A stretch of 49,984 nucleotides of DNA, taken from Thiomicrorhabdus sp. (GTDB lineage Bacteria > Pseudomonadota > Gammaproteobacteria > Thiomicrospirales > Thiomicrospiraceae). The DNA lies in contig WFQP01000025.1 of the NCBI GenBank assembly GCA_015487015.1, positions 1 to 49,984 on the forward strand, given 5' to 3'. Within the stretch, counting starts at the first letter, position 1. Each line of letters opens with the position of its first letter. The position numbers and the translations under genes were made by a program. Below, one piece after another: positions 1-8,802 of this stretch. The notes under the pieces were generated by a model. That model searched no databases. It had not been told where the DNA came from and saw only the letters and a program-made list of their open reading frames with translations.

Positions 1-63
1 CCCGGAGTCGAACCGAGGTAGATGGATTTGCAATCCACTGCATAGCCACTTTGCTATTCCGCC
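1..63 (-). tRNA. tRNA-Cys (GCA), 3' end cut by the window edge
   Basis: Read on the minus strand, the sequence begins GGCGGAATAGCAAAGTGG and carries an anticodon stem-loop with GCA in the loop, followed by the T-arm sequence GGTTCGACTCC. The acceptor 3' side and CCA lie beyond position 1. It sits directly downstream of tRNA-Gly and pgsA. The same order (uvrC-pgsA-glyW-cysT-leuZ) is known in Escherichia coli, so a tRNA-Leu may lie just outside the window. Confidence 0.93.
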
Positions 64-70
64 TTTAAAC

Positions 71-145
71 TGGAGCGGGAAACGAGGATCGAACTCGCGA
101 CCCCAACCTTGGCAAGGTTGTGCTCTACCGCTGAGCTATTCCCGC
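71..145 (-). tRNA. tRNA-Gly (GCC)
   Basis: The minus strand gives a full cloverleaf: acceptor GCGGGAA pairing with TTCCCGC, D-arm AGCTCAGCGGTAGAGC, anticodon GCC in the loop, T-arm GAGTTCGATCCTC, and an encoded 3' CCA. It follows pgsA and precedes tRNA-Cys by 7 bases. A near-consensus promoter lies just upstream at 158-185, so the tRNA pair can be transcribed independently of pgsA. Confidence 0.96.
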
Positions 146-157
146 TTGATGGGGCGT

Positions 158-185
158 ATTATAGGGGAACGAGGTTGAAGGTCAA
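158..185 (-). promoter_or_regulatory. Sigma-70 promoter for tRNA-Gly/tRNA-Cys
   Basis: On the minus strand TTGACC (185-180) is separated by 16 bases from TATAAT (163-158). A GC-rich discriminator, ACGCCCC, follows, as is typical of stable-RNA promoters under stringent control. The tRNA-Gly 5' end is about 12 bases beyond the -10 box. The regulation is inferred from the motif only. Confidence 0.75.
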
Positions 186-207
186 GCGCTTTTTTGTAAA
201 ATTTTAT

Positions 208-783
208 TTATTTTGAATTTGCAGAACGAATCAGCTCTGGCAAAGCAGCTTTGGTGTACTGAACCCACGTAATTAAGGTAAGTGTAGCGGCAAAGTACAG
301 CATATAAAACCCTAGCTCACCCCAGTTTACACCCCAAAGTACGCCCCCATACAATAACCATGTAAGCGCAGCCAGTTGTGAGGCGGTCTTAATTTTACCT
401 AACCCCGATACGGCCACCACATCTCGCGCATTATTTTCAGCCATCCACTCTCGTAAGGCGGATACGGCAATCTCTCGCATGATGATGATTACAGCGGATA
501 AAATCACCAGCAGGTTATCATGGTATTCGGCGGCTACTACAATTAGAGCCGCAGCAACGATGAGTTTATCGGCGACAGGGTCTAAAAAAGCCCCCAGTTT
601 ACTGTCGCTTCCTAACTTACGAGCTAGGTAGCCATCAAACCAGTCGGTAATGGCAGCAATCATAAAGGCAAAACCTGCCCATAAACGTGCGTCTTCGAAG
701 GGTAAGTAGTACAAAATCAAGAAGATGGGAATCAGGGCAACCCGTGACCATGTCATGATCATTGGCAAGGATTGTAGGGACAT
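208..783 (-). CDS. pgsA: CDP-diacylglycerol--glycerol-3-phosphate 3-phosphatidyltransferase
   Basis: This inner-membrane enzyme makes phosphatidylglycerol phosphate from CDP-diacylglycerol and glycerol 3-phosphate, the committed step toward phosphatidylglycerol and cardiolipin. The 191-residue product has the complete CDP-alcohol phosphatidyltransferase signature DGx2ARx8Gx3Dx3D: D50, G51, A54, R55, G64, D68 and D72, with D47 just before. Several hydrophobic segments (about 8-28, 33-48, 85-105 and the C-terminal 30 residues) fit a polytopic protein. Length is typical of bacterial PgsA. It lies between uvrC upstream and two tRNAs downstream, an order conserved in Gammaproteobacteria. The 242-base gap to uvrC suggests it has its own promoter. 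Confidence 0.95.
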   Translation of the reverse strand: MSLQSLPMIMTWSRVALIPIFLILYYLPFEDARLWAGFAFMIAAITDWFDGYLARKLGSDSKLGAFLDPVADKLIVAAALIVVAAEYHDNLLVILSAVIIIMREIAVSALREWMAENNARDVVAVSGLGKIKTASQLAALTWLLYGGVLWGVNWGELGFYMLYFAATLTLITWVQYTKAALPELIRSANSK

Positions 784-1025
784 AATATTTTTTCCAAAAA
801 CGGCAATTAAAAAAACAACGCAAATTCTATCATAATGTGAGGCATAAGGTTTTTATAACGCTTTTAGTCACAGCTCCTCTCTCCTCTAAAATCCGTTATT
901 TTGGTGTTAAAAAATGATCATTTACTGCTGTAAACACACGTTTTTCGCCTTGAACCAACGGGTTTTAGGTAATTTAAGTAGACATACGATTTGGATGACT
1001 CGTTAAGCCGTTACTACTTTTATAT

Positions 1026-2891
1026 TTATAATGCACCATGAAAGAAATCGTATATTTGCTGTGCTTTATGGGCACTAATCCCCTTTACTTTACTTAATTC
1101 AGAAATAGAAGCCTGCTTAACGTCATTTAGTCCACCAAAATGGGTTAACAGTGTTTTGCGTGTTTTGGGGCCAATGCCGTCAATACTCTCTAGGCTTGAA
1201 TGGGTTTGAGCTTTCGTGCGCTTAGATCGGTGTGCGGTAATGGCAAACCGGTGGGCTTCATCTCGAATATAGTTAATGAGGTGCAGTGCAATATCATCCG
1301 ATTCTAAATCAATGCCATCCATATTATGGGGGGTAAATAAAATCTCTAACCCCGCCTTTCGTCCTTCACCTTTTGCCACAGAAACCAGTGGAATGTGTTC
1401 CAGTTCAAGCCCTTTTAATACATCAATCGCTTGATTAAGCTGCCCTTTACCGCCATCCACCACAATTAAGCTTGGAAGTTTTTCCCCCCCCTCTTTTTGA
1501 GCCTCTTTTAAACGACGATACCGACGTGTCAGCACTTGATGCATTGCCGCGTAATCATCGCCCCCAGTAATGCCCTCAATATTAAATTTTCGGTAGGCTT
1601 GGGTATTGGGAATACCGTCATTAAATACTACGCAACTGGCTACGGTAAGCTCACCTTGTGTATGGCTAATATCAAAACACTCGATATGATTAGGCGGTGT
1701 TTCTAACGCTAAGACCTCTTGCAACGCCTCCACGCGATCACGTTGAGTCGCTTTTTGAGTGAGGTGCTGCTTTAATCCCGTTAATGCATTGGTGGTGGCC
1801 AAAGCCATTAACGATTTAGCTGTTTGTTGAACAGGCTGTTTTAAGCGTACCGAGGCTCCACGTTTCTCTTTTAACCACGCCTCTAAATAAGTGTGCTCTT
1901 TTAACTTTATCGGCAGTAAAATCTCGGCGGGTACTGGGTACAATTGGTAATGTTGGGTTAAAAAGGCATCTAAAATCGCATCGTTGTCGGCCTGAGCTTG
2001 TGTTTTTGGGTAAAAGTGCTCACTGCCCCACAGGTTGCCACCACGGTACATCATTAAACAGACACACACTTGACTGGCTTGCTCGGCCACCACAATCACA
2101 TCCATATCCTTACTGCTCGGTTGATTAATTAGGTGCTGGCTTTGAATGGCTCTTAATGCCGAAATTTTATCACGGTACTGCGCCGCCTCTTCAAACTCTA
2201 AAGCGTGTGAAGCCGCTTCCATTTTCTGAGCTAACTCATCTACCACATCAAATCGCTTACCTTGTAAAAACAGTAAGGTATGTGCCACATCGTTTTGGTA
2301 GGCTTCTTTTGTTACCAATCCTTCAACACATGGAGCAGAGCAGCGTTTTATTTGATATTGCAAACAGGGGCGAGAGCGATGATTAAAGACACTTTCGGCA
2401 CACTGGCGAACCTTAAATATTTTTTGCAATGCTTGTAGGGTTTGATGCACGGCCGAGGCATTAGGAAACGGCCCAAAGTAGTCACCTTTTCTACGCTTAG
2501 CGCCACGGTGATAACTTAATGCAGGAAACGCTTTATCGGTGGAGACATAAATATACGGATAGGATTTATCGTCCCTAAATAAAATATTGTATTTAGGTTT
2601 ATGCCGTTTAATGAGCGTGTTTTCTAAAATAAACGCTTCGCTCTCCGTGTCGGTCACCGTTACCTCTACACGGGCAATGTGCGCCACCATCGCGCTGGTT
2701 TTTATTTCGTCATGATTTTTTTTAAAATAACTCGAGACCCGTTTCTTTAAGTTTTTAGCCTTACCCACATAAATAATGGTTCCTACAGCATTTAACATAC
2801 GGTACACACCGGGGCGTTGCGTAAGTTGCTTTAAAAAAGCGTTCACGTCAAAGGGTGTAGCCATACTTTTTTCACTCTTTTTTTCAGTCAT
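1026..2891 (-). CDS. uvrC: Excinuclease ABC subunit C (UvrC)
   Basis: UvrC is the dual-incision nuclease of nucleotide excision repair, cutting 3' and then 5' of a lesion loaded by UvrA/UvrB. The 621-residue protein has an N-terminal GIY-YIG domain (GVYRM near residue 28, then YVGKAKNLKKR), a central UVR helix pair around 215-250, the RNase H-like second nuclease domain beginning near CFDISH, and a C-terminal helix-hairpin-helix region (SIDGIGPKTRK). Met1 is used, but Met10 (2864) is an alternative; neither has a strong Shine-Dalgarno. A TATAAT at 2934-2929 could be its -10 box. A G8 tract lies in codons for Gly-Gly-Glu at 1491-1484. It is divergent from the S49 peptidase gene. Confidence 0.97.
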   Translation of the reverse strand: MTEKKSEKSMATPFDVNAFLKQLTQRPGVYRMLNAVGTIIYVGKAKNLKKRVSSYFKKNHDEIKTSAMVAHIARVEVTVTDTESEAFILENTLIKRHKPKYNILFRDDKSYPYIYVSTDKAFPALSYHRGAKRRKGDYFGPFPNASAVHQTLQALQKIFKVRQCAESVFNHRSRPCLQYQIKRCSAPCVEGLVTKEAYQNDVAHTLLFLQGKRFDVVDELAQKMEAASHALEFEEAAQYRDKISALRAIQSQHLINQPSSKDMDVIVVAEQASQVCVCLMMYRGGNLWGSEHFYPKTQAQADNDAILDAFLTQHYQLYPVPAEILLPIKLKEHTYLEAWLKEKRGASVRLKQPVQQTAKSLMALATTNALTGLKQHLTQKATQRDRVEALQEVLALETPPNHIECFDISHTQGELTVASCVVFNDGIPNTQAYRKFNIEGITGGDDYAAMHQVLTRRYRRLKEAQKEGGEKLPSLIVVDGGKGQLNQAIDVLKGLELEHIPLVSVAKGEGRKAGLEILFTPHNMDGIDLESDDIALHLINYIRDEAHRFAITAHRSKRTKAQTHSSLESIDGIGPKTRKTLLTHFGGLNDVKQASISELSKVKGISAHKAQQIYDFFHGAL

Positions 2892-2946
2892 AAGCCAGAT
2901 AACAAGGTAGAATTAGCAGAATCTCCATATTATAAGGTATTCATTC

Positions 2947-3900
2947 ATGGAACAATCGCCCGAAAACAATAACAATAATTTTGAACGACTGGCACTGGCC
3001 GTTGAGTCCTTAGTGAAACAAGAGCGTTGGACTCGTCGTTTTGCTAACTTCCTTAAACTCGCCATTGCCGCTTACGTGATCTTTTTTATCTACCTTGCCG
3101 TTCAAAAGCTCGATGTAATTGACGACACCACGGCCACCGCCACAGGAAACACCCATGTTGCAGTGGTTAAACTTGAAGGCCCAATTGTTCCCGGTACCAA
3201 AATCAGTGCCGAAGTCATCAATCCATTACTAGAGAAAGCCTTTAGTAACCACTCAAGCAAAGCCGTTATTATTCAAGCCAACTCCCCTGGGGGCAGTCCA
3301 GTCCAATCAGCAATGATTAATGATGAGATCATTCGCCTAAAAGCACTCTATAAAAAGCCCGTATATGTTGTAGTGGAAGACATGTGTGCATCTGGTTGCT
3401 ATTACATAGCCGTTGCTGCGGATAAAATTTATGCCGATAAAGGCTCCATGGTCGGTTCCATTGGGGTACGAATGGATACCTTTGGATTAACAGGTTTAAT
3501 GGATAAGCTTGGCATTGAAAACCGTTCCATGCACGCTGGGGATCACAAAGCCTTTATTGACCCATTCAGTAAAAAAGACGAAGAAGGCCGTCAGTTTTTT
3601 CAAACAATGGTACTTGAAAAAACCCATCAACAGTTCATTGCAACCGTTCGTGCAGGCCGTGGTGATCGTTTACAAGAAACCCCTGAAACTTTCTCTGGTT
3701 TAGTTTGGTTAGGTGAAGATGCCGTTAAAAATGGGTTAATTGATGACCTAAATACCGTCGGTGGCGTGGCCAGAGACATTGTTGGTGTGACCAATATTAA
3801 CGTGTACTCACCTCAAAAAACCTTTATGGAAGAGATTATGGGCGACATTACTAGCCAAACATCGGCTAAATTGGCGCTCATGTTAAGCTCTATGCGTTAA
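2947..3900 (+). CDS. sppA: S49 family signal peptide peptidase (SppA-like)
   Basis: This is a membrane-anchored serine protease of the S49/ClpP-crotonase fold that is expected to degrade cleaved signal peptides in the inner membrane. The 317-residue protein has one N-terminal transmembrane segment (about 34-52), and its body should face the periplasm. The putative Ser/Lys dyad is visible: Ser149 in MCASGCYY and Lys201 in GDHKAFIDP. That spacing is the same as in short-form SppA such as that of Bacillus subtilis. The SPGGSP motif at 113-118 is typical of the fold. It is the single-domain form, not the double-length E. coli SppA. An AAGG about 9 bases upstream supports the start. Confidence 0.92.
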   Translation: MEQSPENNNNNFERLALAVESLVKQERWTRRFANFLKLAIAAYVIFFIYLAVQKLDVIDDTTATATGNTHVAVVKLEGPIVPGTKISAEVINPLLEKAFSNHSSKAVIIQANSPGGSPVQSAMINDEIIRLKALYKKPVYVVVEDMCASGCYYIAVAADKIYADKGSMVGSIGVRMDTFGLTGLMDKLGIENRSMHAGDHKAFIDPFSKKDEEGRQFFQTMVLEKTHQQFIATVRAGRGDRLQETPETFSGLVWLGEDAVKNGLIDDLNTVGGVARDIVGVTNINVYSPQKTFMEEIMGDITSQTSAKLALMLSSMR

Positions 3901-3922
3901 GGAAGTTCAATTCTATAAATAA

Positions 3923-3951
3923 AGAGGGGGGAATTTTCTCCCCCCCCCTCT
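3923..3951 (+). terminator. GC-homopolymer hairpin downstream of sppA
   Basis: AGAGGGGGG (3923-3931) can pair with CCCCCCTCT (3943-3951) around an 11-base loop. The C tract is nine long, so the pairing can slide. The following sequence is only moderately T-rich, so termination is plausible but not certain. Confidence 0.45.
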
Positions 3952-3968
3952 CTTATCTATTTACATAA

Positions 3969-4009
3969 AAAATGCCCGAAAGATTCAATTAAATCTAACG
4001 AGCATTTAT
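3969..4009 (-). terminator. Likely terminator of the carbonic anhydrase-like gene
   Basis: An imperfect hairpin pairs AAATGC with GCATTT and AGATT with AATCT around a short loop. Read on the minus strand it is followed by TTTTTTATG. It starts about 75 bases after the stop codon at 4084. Being nearly symmetric, it may also act for sppA on the plus strand. Confidence 0.55.
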
Positions 4010-4083
4010 ACAACCTTATTTACTCAAGCGTACCTTCTACAATACACCCTTAAGAGTAAATTAAATCAAACTACTGGATAATA

Positions 4084-4956
4084 CTACTGGGTAATCTTAG
4101 ATAAAAGATCAGGGTTAACAACCAAGTTTCTCACGCCGTGTGCATGATCTTCTTCAAATACATTCAATTTGCACCACTCTCCCACAGTTTCAATATTAAC
4201 CTTAGCTACCTGAGGACGCACACTCCAACTTACCTGAAGTGGAGAAGCGACTTCATTATAACTTGGCCCTGTTGTAGACCCTTCGTATTTAACCGCTACA
4301 CCCGTATCACTTGGGATGTTTAAGGCTTGATGCATATTATTTTTTACACCATGGCGAGTTAACTCAGCAAAGTTACCTGCACTGTCATCATTCACTAAAA
4401 CATACACCTGAGTCTCTACACGTAGTTGTGGGTTTTTAATCGAATCACTCAAGCACGAACCTAACGTAGGTCCTGGTTGAACCTGTGCCGTTGAATGTAC
4501 ATAATGCACTTCAATCGTATCTCCTGGCGCAAGCCCGCCATAAGTACTTGGGCAAATATCTTTATTAACAGGAGCTAATTCAGAGGCACTTAATGTACCA
4601 GAATATTTGTAACCAGACTGATACCCTTTACCATCACCATTCCCAGCATACACGCTAAACTCTCCGCCCTGATGCTCCGCATTTTTATGAAAATGAATAT
4701 TACAAAGGTTCATCTCTTGATAAGAAGGCGCGGCGCTAAAGATACGCTCATTCGTTCCATTAACAGAATCGATATTTCTTGGAGACTGTGGCCCAAACCC
4801 CTTACCTTCTGTATTTTTCTTTAACTGAGCACGTTGCTCCGCAATCACTTGATCAGAAACAGGAACACTGTCCGCTCCTATTTTTTGAGTTCCAACACTG
4901 GCACAACCGGTTAATAATGCACTGCCTGCAAGTAACATAAACATTCTGGTTTTCAT
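4084..4956 (-). CDS. Putative delta-class carbonic anhydrase-like lipoprotein
   Basis: The 290-residue product starts with a lipoprotein signal peptide: a positive N-region, a hydrophobic core, and lipobox LTGC with acylated Cys18. The core resembles the delta carbonic anhydrase-like family (CA_like, first known from diatom TWCA1) as I recall it. There is a histidine cluster at H88, H90 and H95 (NIHFHKNAEH), then VHYVH with H151 and H154, and conserved-looking cysteines at 85, 135 and 168. If active it would interconvert CO2 and bicarbonate at the periplasmic or outer-membrane face. AGGAG with a 7-base spacer fixes the start. It is monocistronic, between sppA and mfd. Family assignment is from memory of motifs; catalysis is inferred. 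Confidence 0.7.
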   Translation of the reverse strand: MKTRMFMLLAGSALLTGCASVGTQKIGADSVPVSDQVIAEQRAQLKKNTEGKGFGPQSPRNIDSVNGTNERIFSAAPSYQEMNLCNIHFHKNAEHQGGEFSVYAGNGDGKGYQSGYKYSGTLSASELAPVNKDICPSTYGGLAPGDTIEVHYVHSTAQVQPGPTLGSCLSDSIKNPQLRVETQVYVLVNDDSAGNFAELTRHGVKNNMHQALNIPSDTGVAVKYEGSTTGPSYNEVASPLQVSWSVRPQVAKVNIETVGEWCKLNVFEEDHAHGVRNLVVNPDLLSKITQ

Positions 4957-5289
4957 TTAATACTCCTAATATTATTGTTTATAAAAATAATGGAATCACC
5001 CCATACATTAAGCTAACAATATCCACAACGGCCGCTAAAATTAGCATGTTTCCATAGGTTTTGCAAAACAAGTAACATTTAACATTTAACATTTAACATT
5101 TAACATATTGATCCTAATGAGAATATGACGACATATAAAACAATTTTCTACGCTCTCATTTCCACCTCTAATTTGGGATATATGGGTTTAAAAACAAAAC
5201 CTCAAAACCGAATGCAATTAAAAACTGCTAAAATAGCGTGACTAAAAATGAATGGTTAACATTCCCCCCTAAACACACTAAAAAACGTA
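4957..5289. other. 333-bp divergent intergenic region between the carbonic anhydrase-like gene and mfd
   Basis: AT-rich and without a coding sequence I can support. It must hold the promoters of both flanking genes, but I see no convincing paired -35/-10 boxes. It contains the heptamer tandem repeat at 5073-5106. A short reading frame at 5238-5489 runs into mfd in another frame and looks spurious. Confidence 0.6.
5073..5106 (+). repeat. Heptanucleotide tandem repeat, TAACATT x 4.9
   Basis: Four perfect copies of TAACATT (5073-5100) are followed by a partial fifth, TAACAT. The tract lies about 117-150 bases upstream of the carbonic anhydrase-like start codon. Tandem repeats of this kind can change copy number by slippage; an effect on expression is conjecture. 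Confidence 0.9.
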
Positions 5290-8200
5290 ATGACTATGAC
5301 CACACCACTGAGTACCGAACACATCGCTTTAAAAGGCCAACGCTCTTACTGGGGAGCCTTAAACCCGACAGAAAGTGCGCTGGCCATTGCCAATACCTAC
5401 CAGCAATCGGATGGGTTAATCGTCGTGTTAACCCAAGACAGTCAAACAGCCAACCAGCTTCAAGAGTCCTTAGCCTTCTTTCTGCCTGAGAGTCACAATA
5501 TTTTGTCATTTCCTGAGTGGGAAACCCTGCCTTACGATCAGTTTTCGCCACATCAAGACATTATTTCGGAACGCCTTAAAACGTTATACCGCTTGCCCAA
5601 TTTAAAACAGGGTATTTTGATTTTACCAATCTCAACGGTGCTGCAAAAAATTGTGCCACTAGACTACATTCAGCACTTTACCTTCTTACTGGCGTGTGGC
5701 GATACTTTAGAGATTGAGCCGTTCACTCAAAAGTTAGAAACCAGCAGTTACCAGCGTGTAAGTCAGGTTATGGAACATGGGGAGTTTGCGATTAGAGGAT
5801 CCATTATTGACCTGTTTCCAATGGGCAGTAAAACCCCATTTAGAATTGATCTGTTTGATGATGAAATTGAGACCATTCGCAGCTTTAACCCCGAGAATCA
5901 ACGCTCGATTGAGCAGGTTAATGAGATCAAACTCCTTCCTGCAAAAGAGTTTAACTTTACAGATCAAGGTATTGATTTATTTAGACAAAAATTTAAACAG
6001 TACTTTGGAGATGACGCCCGAAAAGCACACATCTATAAAGCAGTCTCCGACAAACAATCTGTTGGAGGATTGGAATATTACCTGCCGCTGTTCCACCCTA
6101 ACTTAACCACTCTCTTTGAATACCTCCCCTCAAATACGCTATTTTTTGACTTTAACCATAGCCACCACAATGAGCATGAGCATCAACAAAACACTTTAGA
6201 CAGCACACTTGAAAAAATTCAATCGGAATACCAAGAGCGCTATCAAGTTGGGCAACATAACCCTGACTTCCCCCTACTGAAACCCGAAGAAATTATTTTA
6301 AGCCGCACCGAGTTTTTAACCGCACTCAAGGCCTACCATCGCATTACCTTAGAGCCAACTGTTTCGGCTAAAAATACGGCCAAATTTGCGACCAAGACCC
6401 TACCTGATCTCAGCATTCAAGCACAAAGCGATTACCCACTTGCTAAGCTGAATGCCTTTTTGGATCACTATACCGGTCAAGTCATTTTCAGCGCTGAGAG
6501 TACTGGGCGTAGAGAAACCCTGCTTACGCTGCTGGCAAAACACAAGCATAAACCCCGTATTGTCGAAGATTGGCAAGCCGCACTCGAGCACAGCCAAAGT
6601 CGCTCTAAAACCCCCTCTATTTTAGTCAGCCCACTTGAAGACTCCGTGTATACCGAACAGCTGTGCATTCTTTCAGAATCACAAATTTTTGGCAAAACCG
6701 TTATTCAAAAACGTCGTCGTAAGCGCAAGCACAACGACTTTGACAGTGCCATCAGCAACCTCATTGAGCTCGATATTGGCAGCCCTATTGTGCATATAGA
6801 CCACGGTGTTGGTCGCTACTTAGGCTTAGAGAGCCTGAGTATCAATGACGAAGAGAAAGAGTTTTTAATGCTGCAATATGCTGGCGATGCCAAGCTGTAT
6901 GTGCCTGTGACCTCGTTGCATTTAATCAGCCGTTACACTGGCGCAACACCCGAAACCGCACCACTGCATAAGCTAGGCAGTGATCGCTGGGAGAAAGCTA
7001 AACGCAAAGCGGCTGAAAAAGTACACGATGTGGCCGCCGAGCTGCTGGATATTTATGCCCAACGTGCCGCCCGACCTGGTTACGCCTTTAAAACACCAGA
7101 AGAAGCGTATCAACGTTTTTCGGCCAGCTTTCCATTTGAAGAGACCCCCGATCAGCAACAGGCAATTGATGCGGTATTTGATGACATGCACTCCGACAAA
7201 CCGATGGATCGCCTTATTTGTGGCGACGTGGGCTTTGGTAAAACCGAGGTGGCCATGCGCGCGGCCTTTATTGCTGCATACGATGGTAAACAAGTGGCTA
7301 TTTTAGTCCCCACCACTCTGCTGGCACACCAACACCACGAAAACTTTAAAAACCGCTTTGCAGACTGGCCGATGCGCATTGAAGTGCTGTCCCGCTTTCA
7401 AACCGCAAAAGAGCAAAAGCAGATACTGGAAGACCTTAAAAAGGGTCAAGTGGATATCATTATCGGCACACACAAACTCATCCAAAAAGACGTGGGCTAT
7501 CAAGAGCTTGGCTTAATCATTGTGGATGAAGAACACCGTTTTGGCGTACGTCAAAAAGAGCAACTGAAAAAAATGCGTGCCGAAGTGGATATTTTAACAA
7601 TGACCGCTACGCCAATTCCTCGTACCCTCAATATGGCAATGAACGATTTACGTGATCTCTCCATTATTGCCTCCCCTCCGGCTAAACGCCTTGCGGTGCA
7701 AACCTTTGTGCAGGAGTGGAATGATGATGTGGTGCGCGAAGCCTCTTTACGTGAAATTCGCCGCGGGGGTCAGGTCTATATTCTTTACAACCAAGTCTCC
7801 AAAATGGAGCAAATGGTCGAACACATTCAAGCACTGATTCCAGAAGCTAAAGTGACCCTTGCACACGGACAAATGAATGAGCGTGAACTGGAATCGGTAA
7901 TGGAAGATTTTTATCACCGCCGTTACAACATCTTAGTGTGTTCCACCATTATTGAAACAGGGATTGATATTCCTACCGCCAATACAATCTTAATTGACCG
8001 TGCCGATAAATTTGGACTGGCGCAACTGCATCAACTGCGCGGGCGCGTTGGACGCTCACACCACCGTGCTTACGCCTATCTATTTACTGCTGGCAAAGAG
8101 TCGATTTCCAAAGACGCCAAAAAACGCCTAACCGCCATTGCTAAATACAATACGCTGGGCGCAGGGTTTATTTTAGCCAGCCATGATTTAGAAATTCGTG

Positions 8201-8787
8201 GTGCAGGAGAGTTGCTAGGTGACGGACAGTCGGGACAAATTCAAGAGATTGGCTTTGGACTGTACAGTGAACTGCTTGAACGTGCCGTTAACGCCTTAAA
8301 GTCAGGCAAACAACCTGAACTTAATACCACTCTGCACACAGGCAGTGAGGTCAATTTAAGTGTACCAGCCTTAATACCCGAAACCTATCTACCCGATGTA
8401 CACACTCGCTTAGTCTTTTACAAACGCATTGCCAGCGCACAAAGTAAGGGGGCGCTCAGGGAGCTTGAAGTCGAGATGATTGACCGTTTTGGTCTCCTAC
8501 CCGATCAGGTTAAAAACCTGCTGTTAGTGACCCAAGTTAAACTCTTAATTGAACCGATTGGCATCATAAAACTCGATGCCACCGAGCAAATGATTCGAGT
8601 TCAATTTAATGCTCAACCCGACATTGATCCGCTTAAGTTGATACAGCTTATTCAAACGCACCCTAAGCAATATCAACTAAAAGGCCAAACAGAACTGAAG
8701 TTTTTAGATACAATGCCTGACATCAATCAACGTATTAATGCCATTGAACTCTTAATCAAAAGTATTCAAAGCCAGCCTAATCATTAA
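5290..8787 (+). CDS. mfd: Transcription-repair coupling factor Mfd
   Basis: Mfd pushes RNA polymerase off lesions and recruits UvrA, coupling transcription to excision repair. The 1165-residue product shows the family order: an N-terminal UvrB-homology module, the RNA-polymerase-interaction domain starting near residue 497 (IVHIDHGVGRYLG), an SF2/RecG-like translocase with Walker A GFGKTE near 644, DEEH near 744 and the QLRGRVGRS motif near 915, and a C-terminal TRCF domain. Length matches E. coli Mfd (1148). The start is ATG 5290 or ATG 5296, with no strong Shine-Dalgarno. csiV follows after 15 bases, and the mfd-csiV pairing is known in other Gammaproteobacteria. Confidence 0.97.
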   Translation: MTMTTPLSTEHIALKGQRSYWGALNPTESALAIANTYQQSDGLIVVLTQDSQTANQLQESLAFFLPESHNILSFPEWETLPYDQFSPHQDIISERLKTLYRLPNLKQGILILPISTVLQKIVPLDYIQHFTFLLACGDTLEIEPFTQKLETSSYQRVSQVMEHGEFAIRGSIIDLFPMGSKTPFRIDLFDDEIETIRSFNPENQRSIEQVNEIKLLPAKEFNFTDQGIDLFRQKFKQYFGDDARKAHIYKAVSDKQSVGGLEYYLPLFHPNLTTLFEYLPSNTLFFDFNHSHHNEHEHQQNTLDSTLEKIQSEYQERYQVGQHNPDFPLLKPEEIILSRTEFLTALKAYHRITLEPTVSAKNTAKFATKTLPDLSIQAQSDYPLAKLNAFLDHYTGQVIFSAESTGRRETLLTLLAKHKHKPRIVEDWQAALEHSQSRSKTPSILVSPLEDSVYTEQLCILSESQIFGKTVIQKRRRKRKHNDFDSAISNLIELDIGSPIVHIDHGVGRYLGLESLSINDEEKEFLMLQYAGDAKLYVPVTSLHLISRYTGATPETAPLHKLGSDRWEKAKRKAAEKVHDVAAELLDIYAQRAARPGYAFKTPEEAYQRFSASFPFEETPDQQQAIDAVFDDMHSDKPMDRLICGDVGFGKTEVAMRAAFIAAYDGKQVAILVPTTLLAHQHHENFKNRFADWPMRIEVLSRFQTAKEQKQILEDLKKGQVDIIIGTHKLIQKDVGYQELGLIIVDEEHRFGVRQKEQLKKMRAEVDILTMTATPIPRTLNMAMNDLRDLSIIASPPAKRLAVQTFVQEWNDDVVREASLREIRRGGQVYILYNQVSKMEQMVEHIQALIPEAKVTLAHGQMNERELESVMEDFYHRRYNILVCSTIIETGIDIPTANTILIDRADKFGLAQLHQLRGRVGRSHHRAYAYLFTAGKESISKDAKKRLTAIAKYNTLGAGFILASHDLEIRGAGELLGDGQSGQIQEIGFGLYSELLERAVNALKSGKQPELNTTLHTGSEVNLSVPALIPETYLPDVHTRLVFYKRIASAQSKGALRELEVEMIDRFGLLPDQVKNLLLVTQVKLLIEPIGIIKLDATEQMIRVQFNAQPDIDPLKLIQLIQTHPKQYQLKGQTELKFLDTMPDINQRINAIELLIKSIQSQPNH

Positions 8788-8802
8788 AGGACTTATTGCG
8801 CC

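Noticed and set aside
5073-5106. Considered as a CRISPR or iteron array
   Set aside because: Units are contiguous 7-mers without spacers, and there is no replication or cas gene nearby.
5238-5489. 83-residue frame overlapping the mfd start
   Set aside because: Low-complexity basic composition, runs into mfd in another frame, and has no ribosome-binding site.
6973-7306. Frames of 106-108 residues on both strands inside mfd
   Set aside because: They lie within the conserved translocase region of mfd and look like shadows of its codon pattern.
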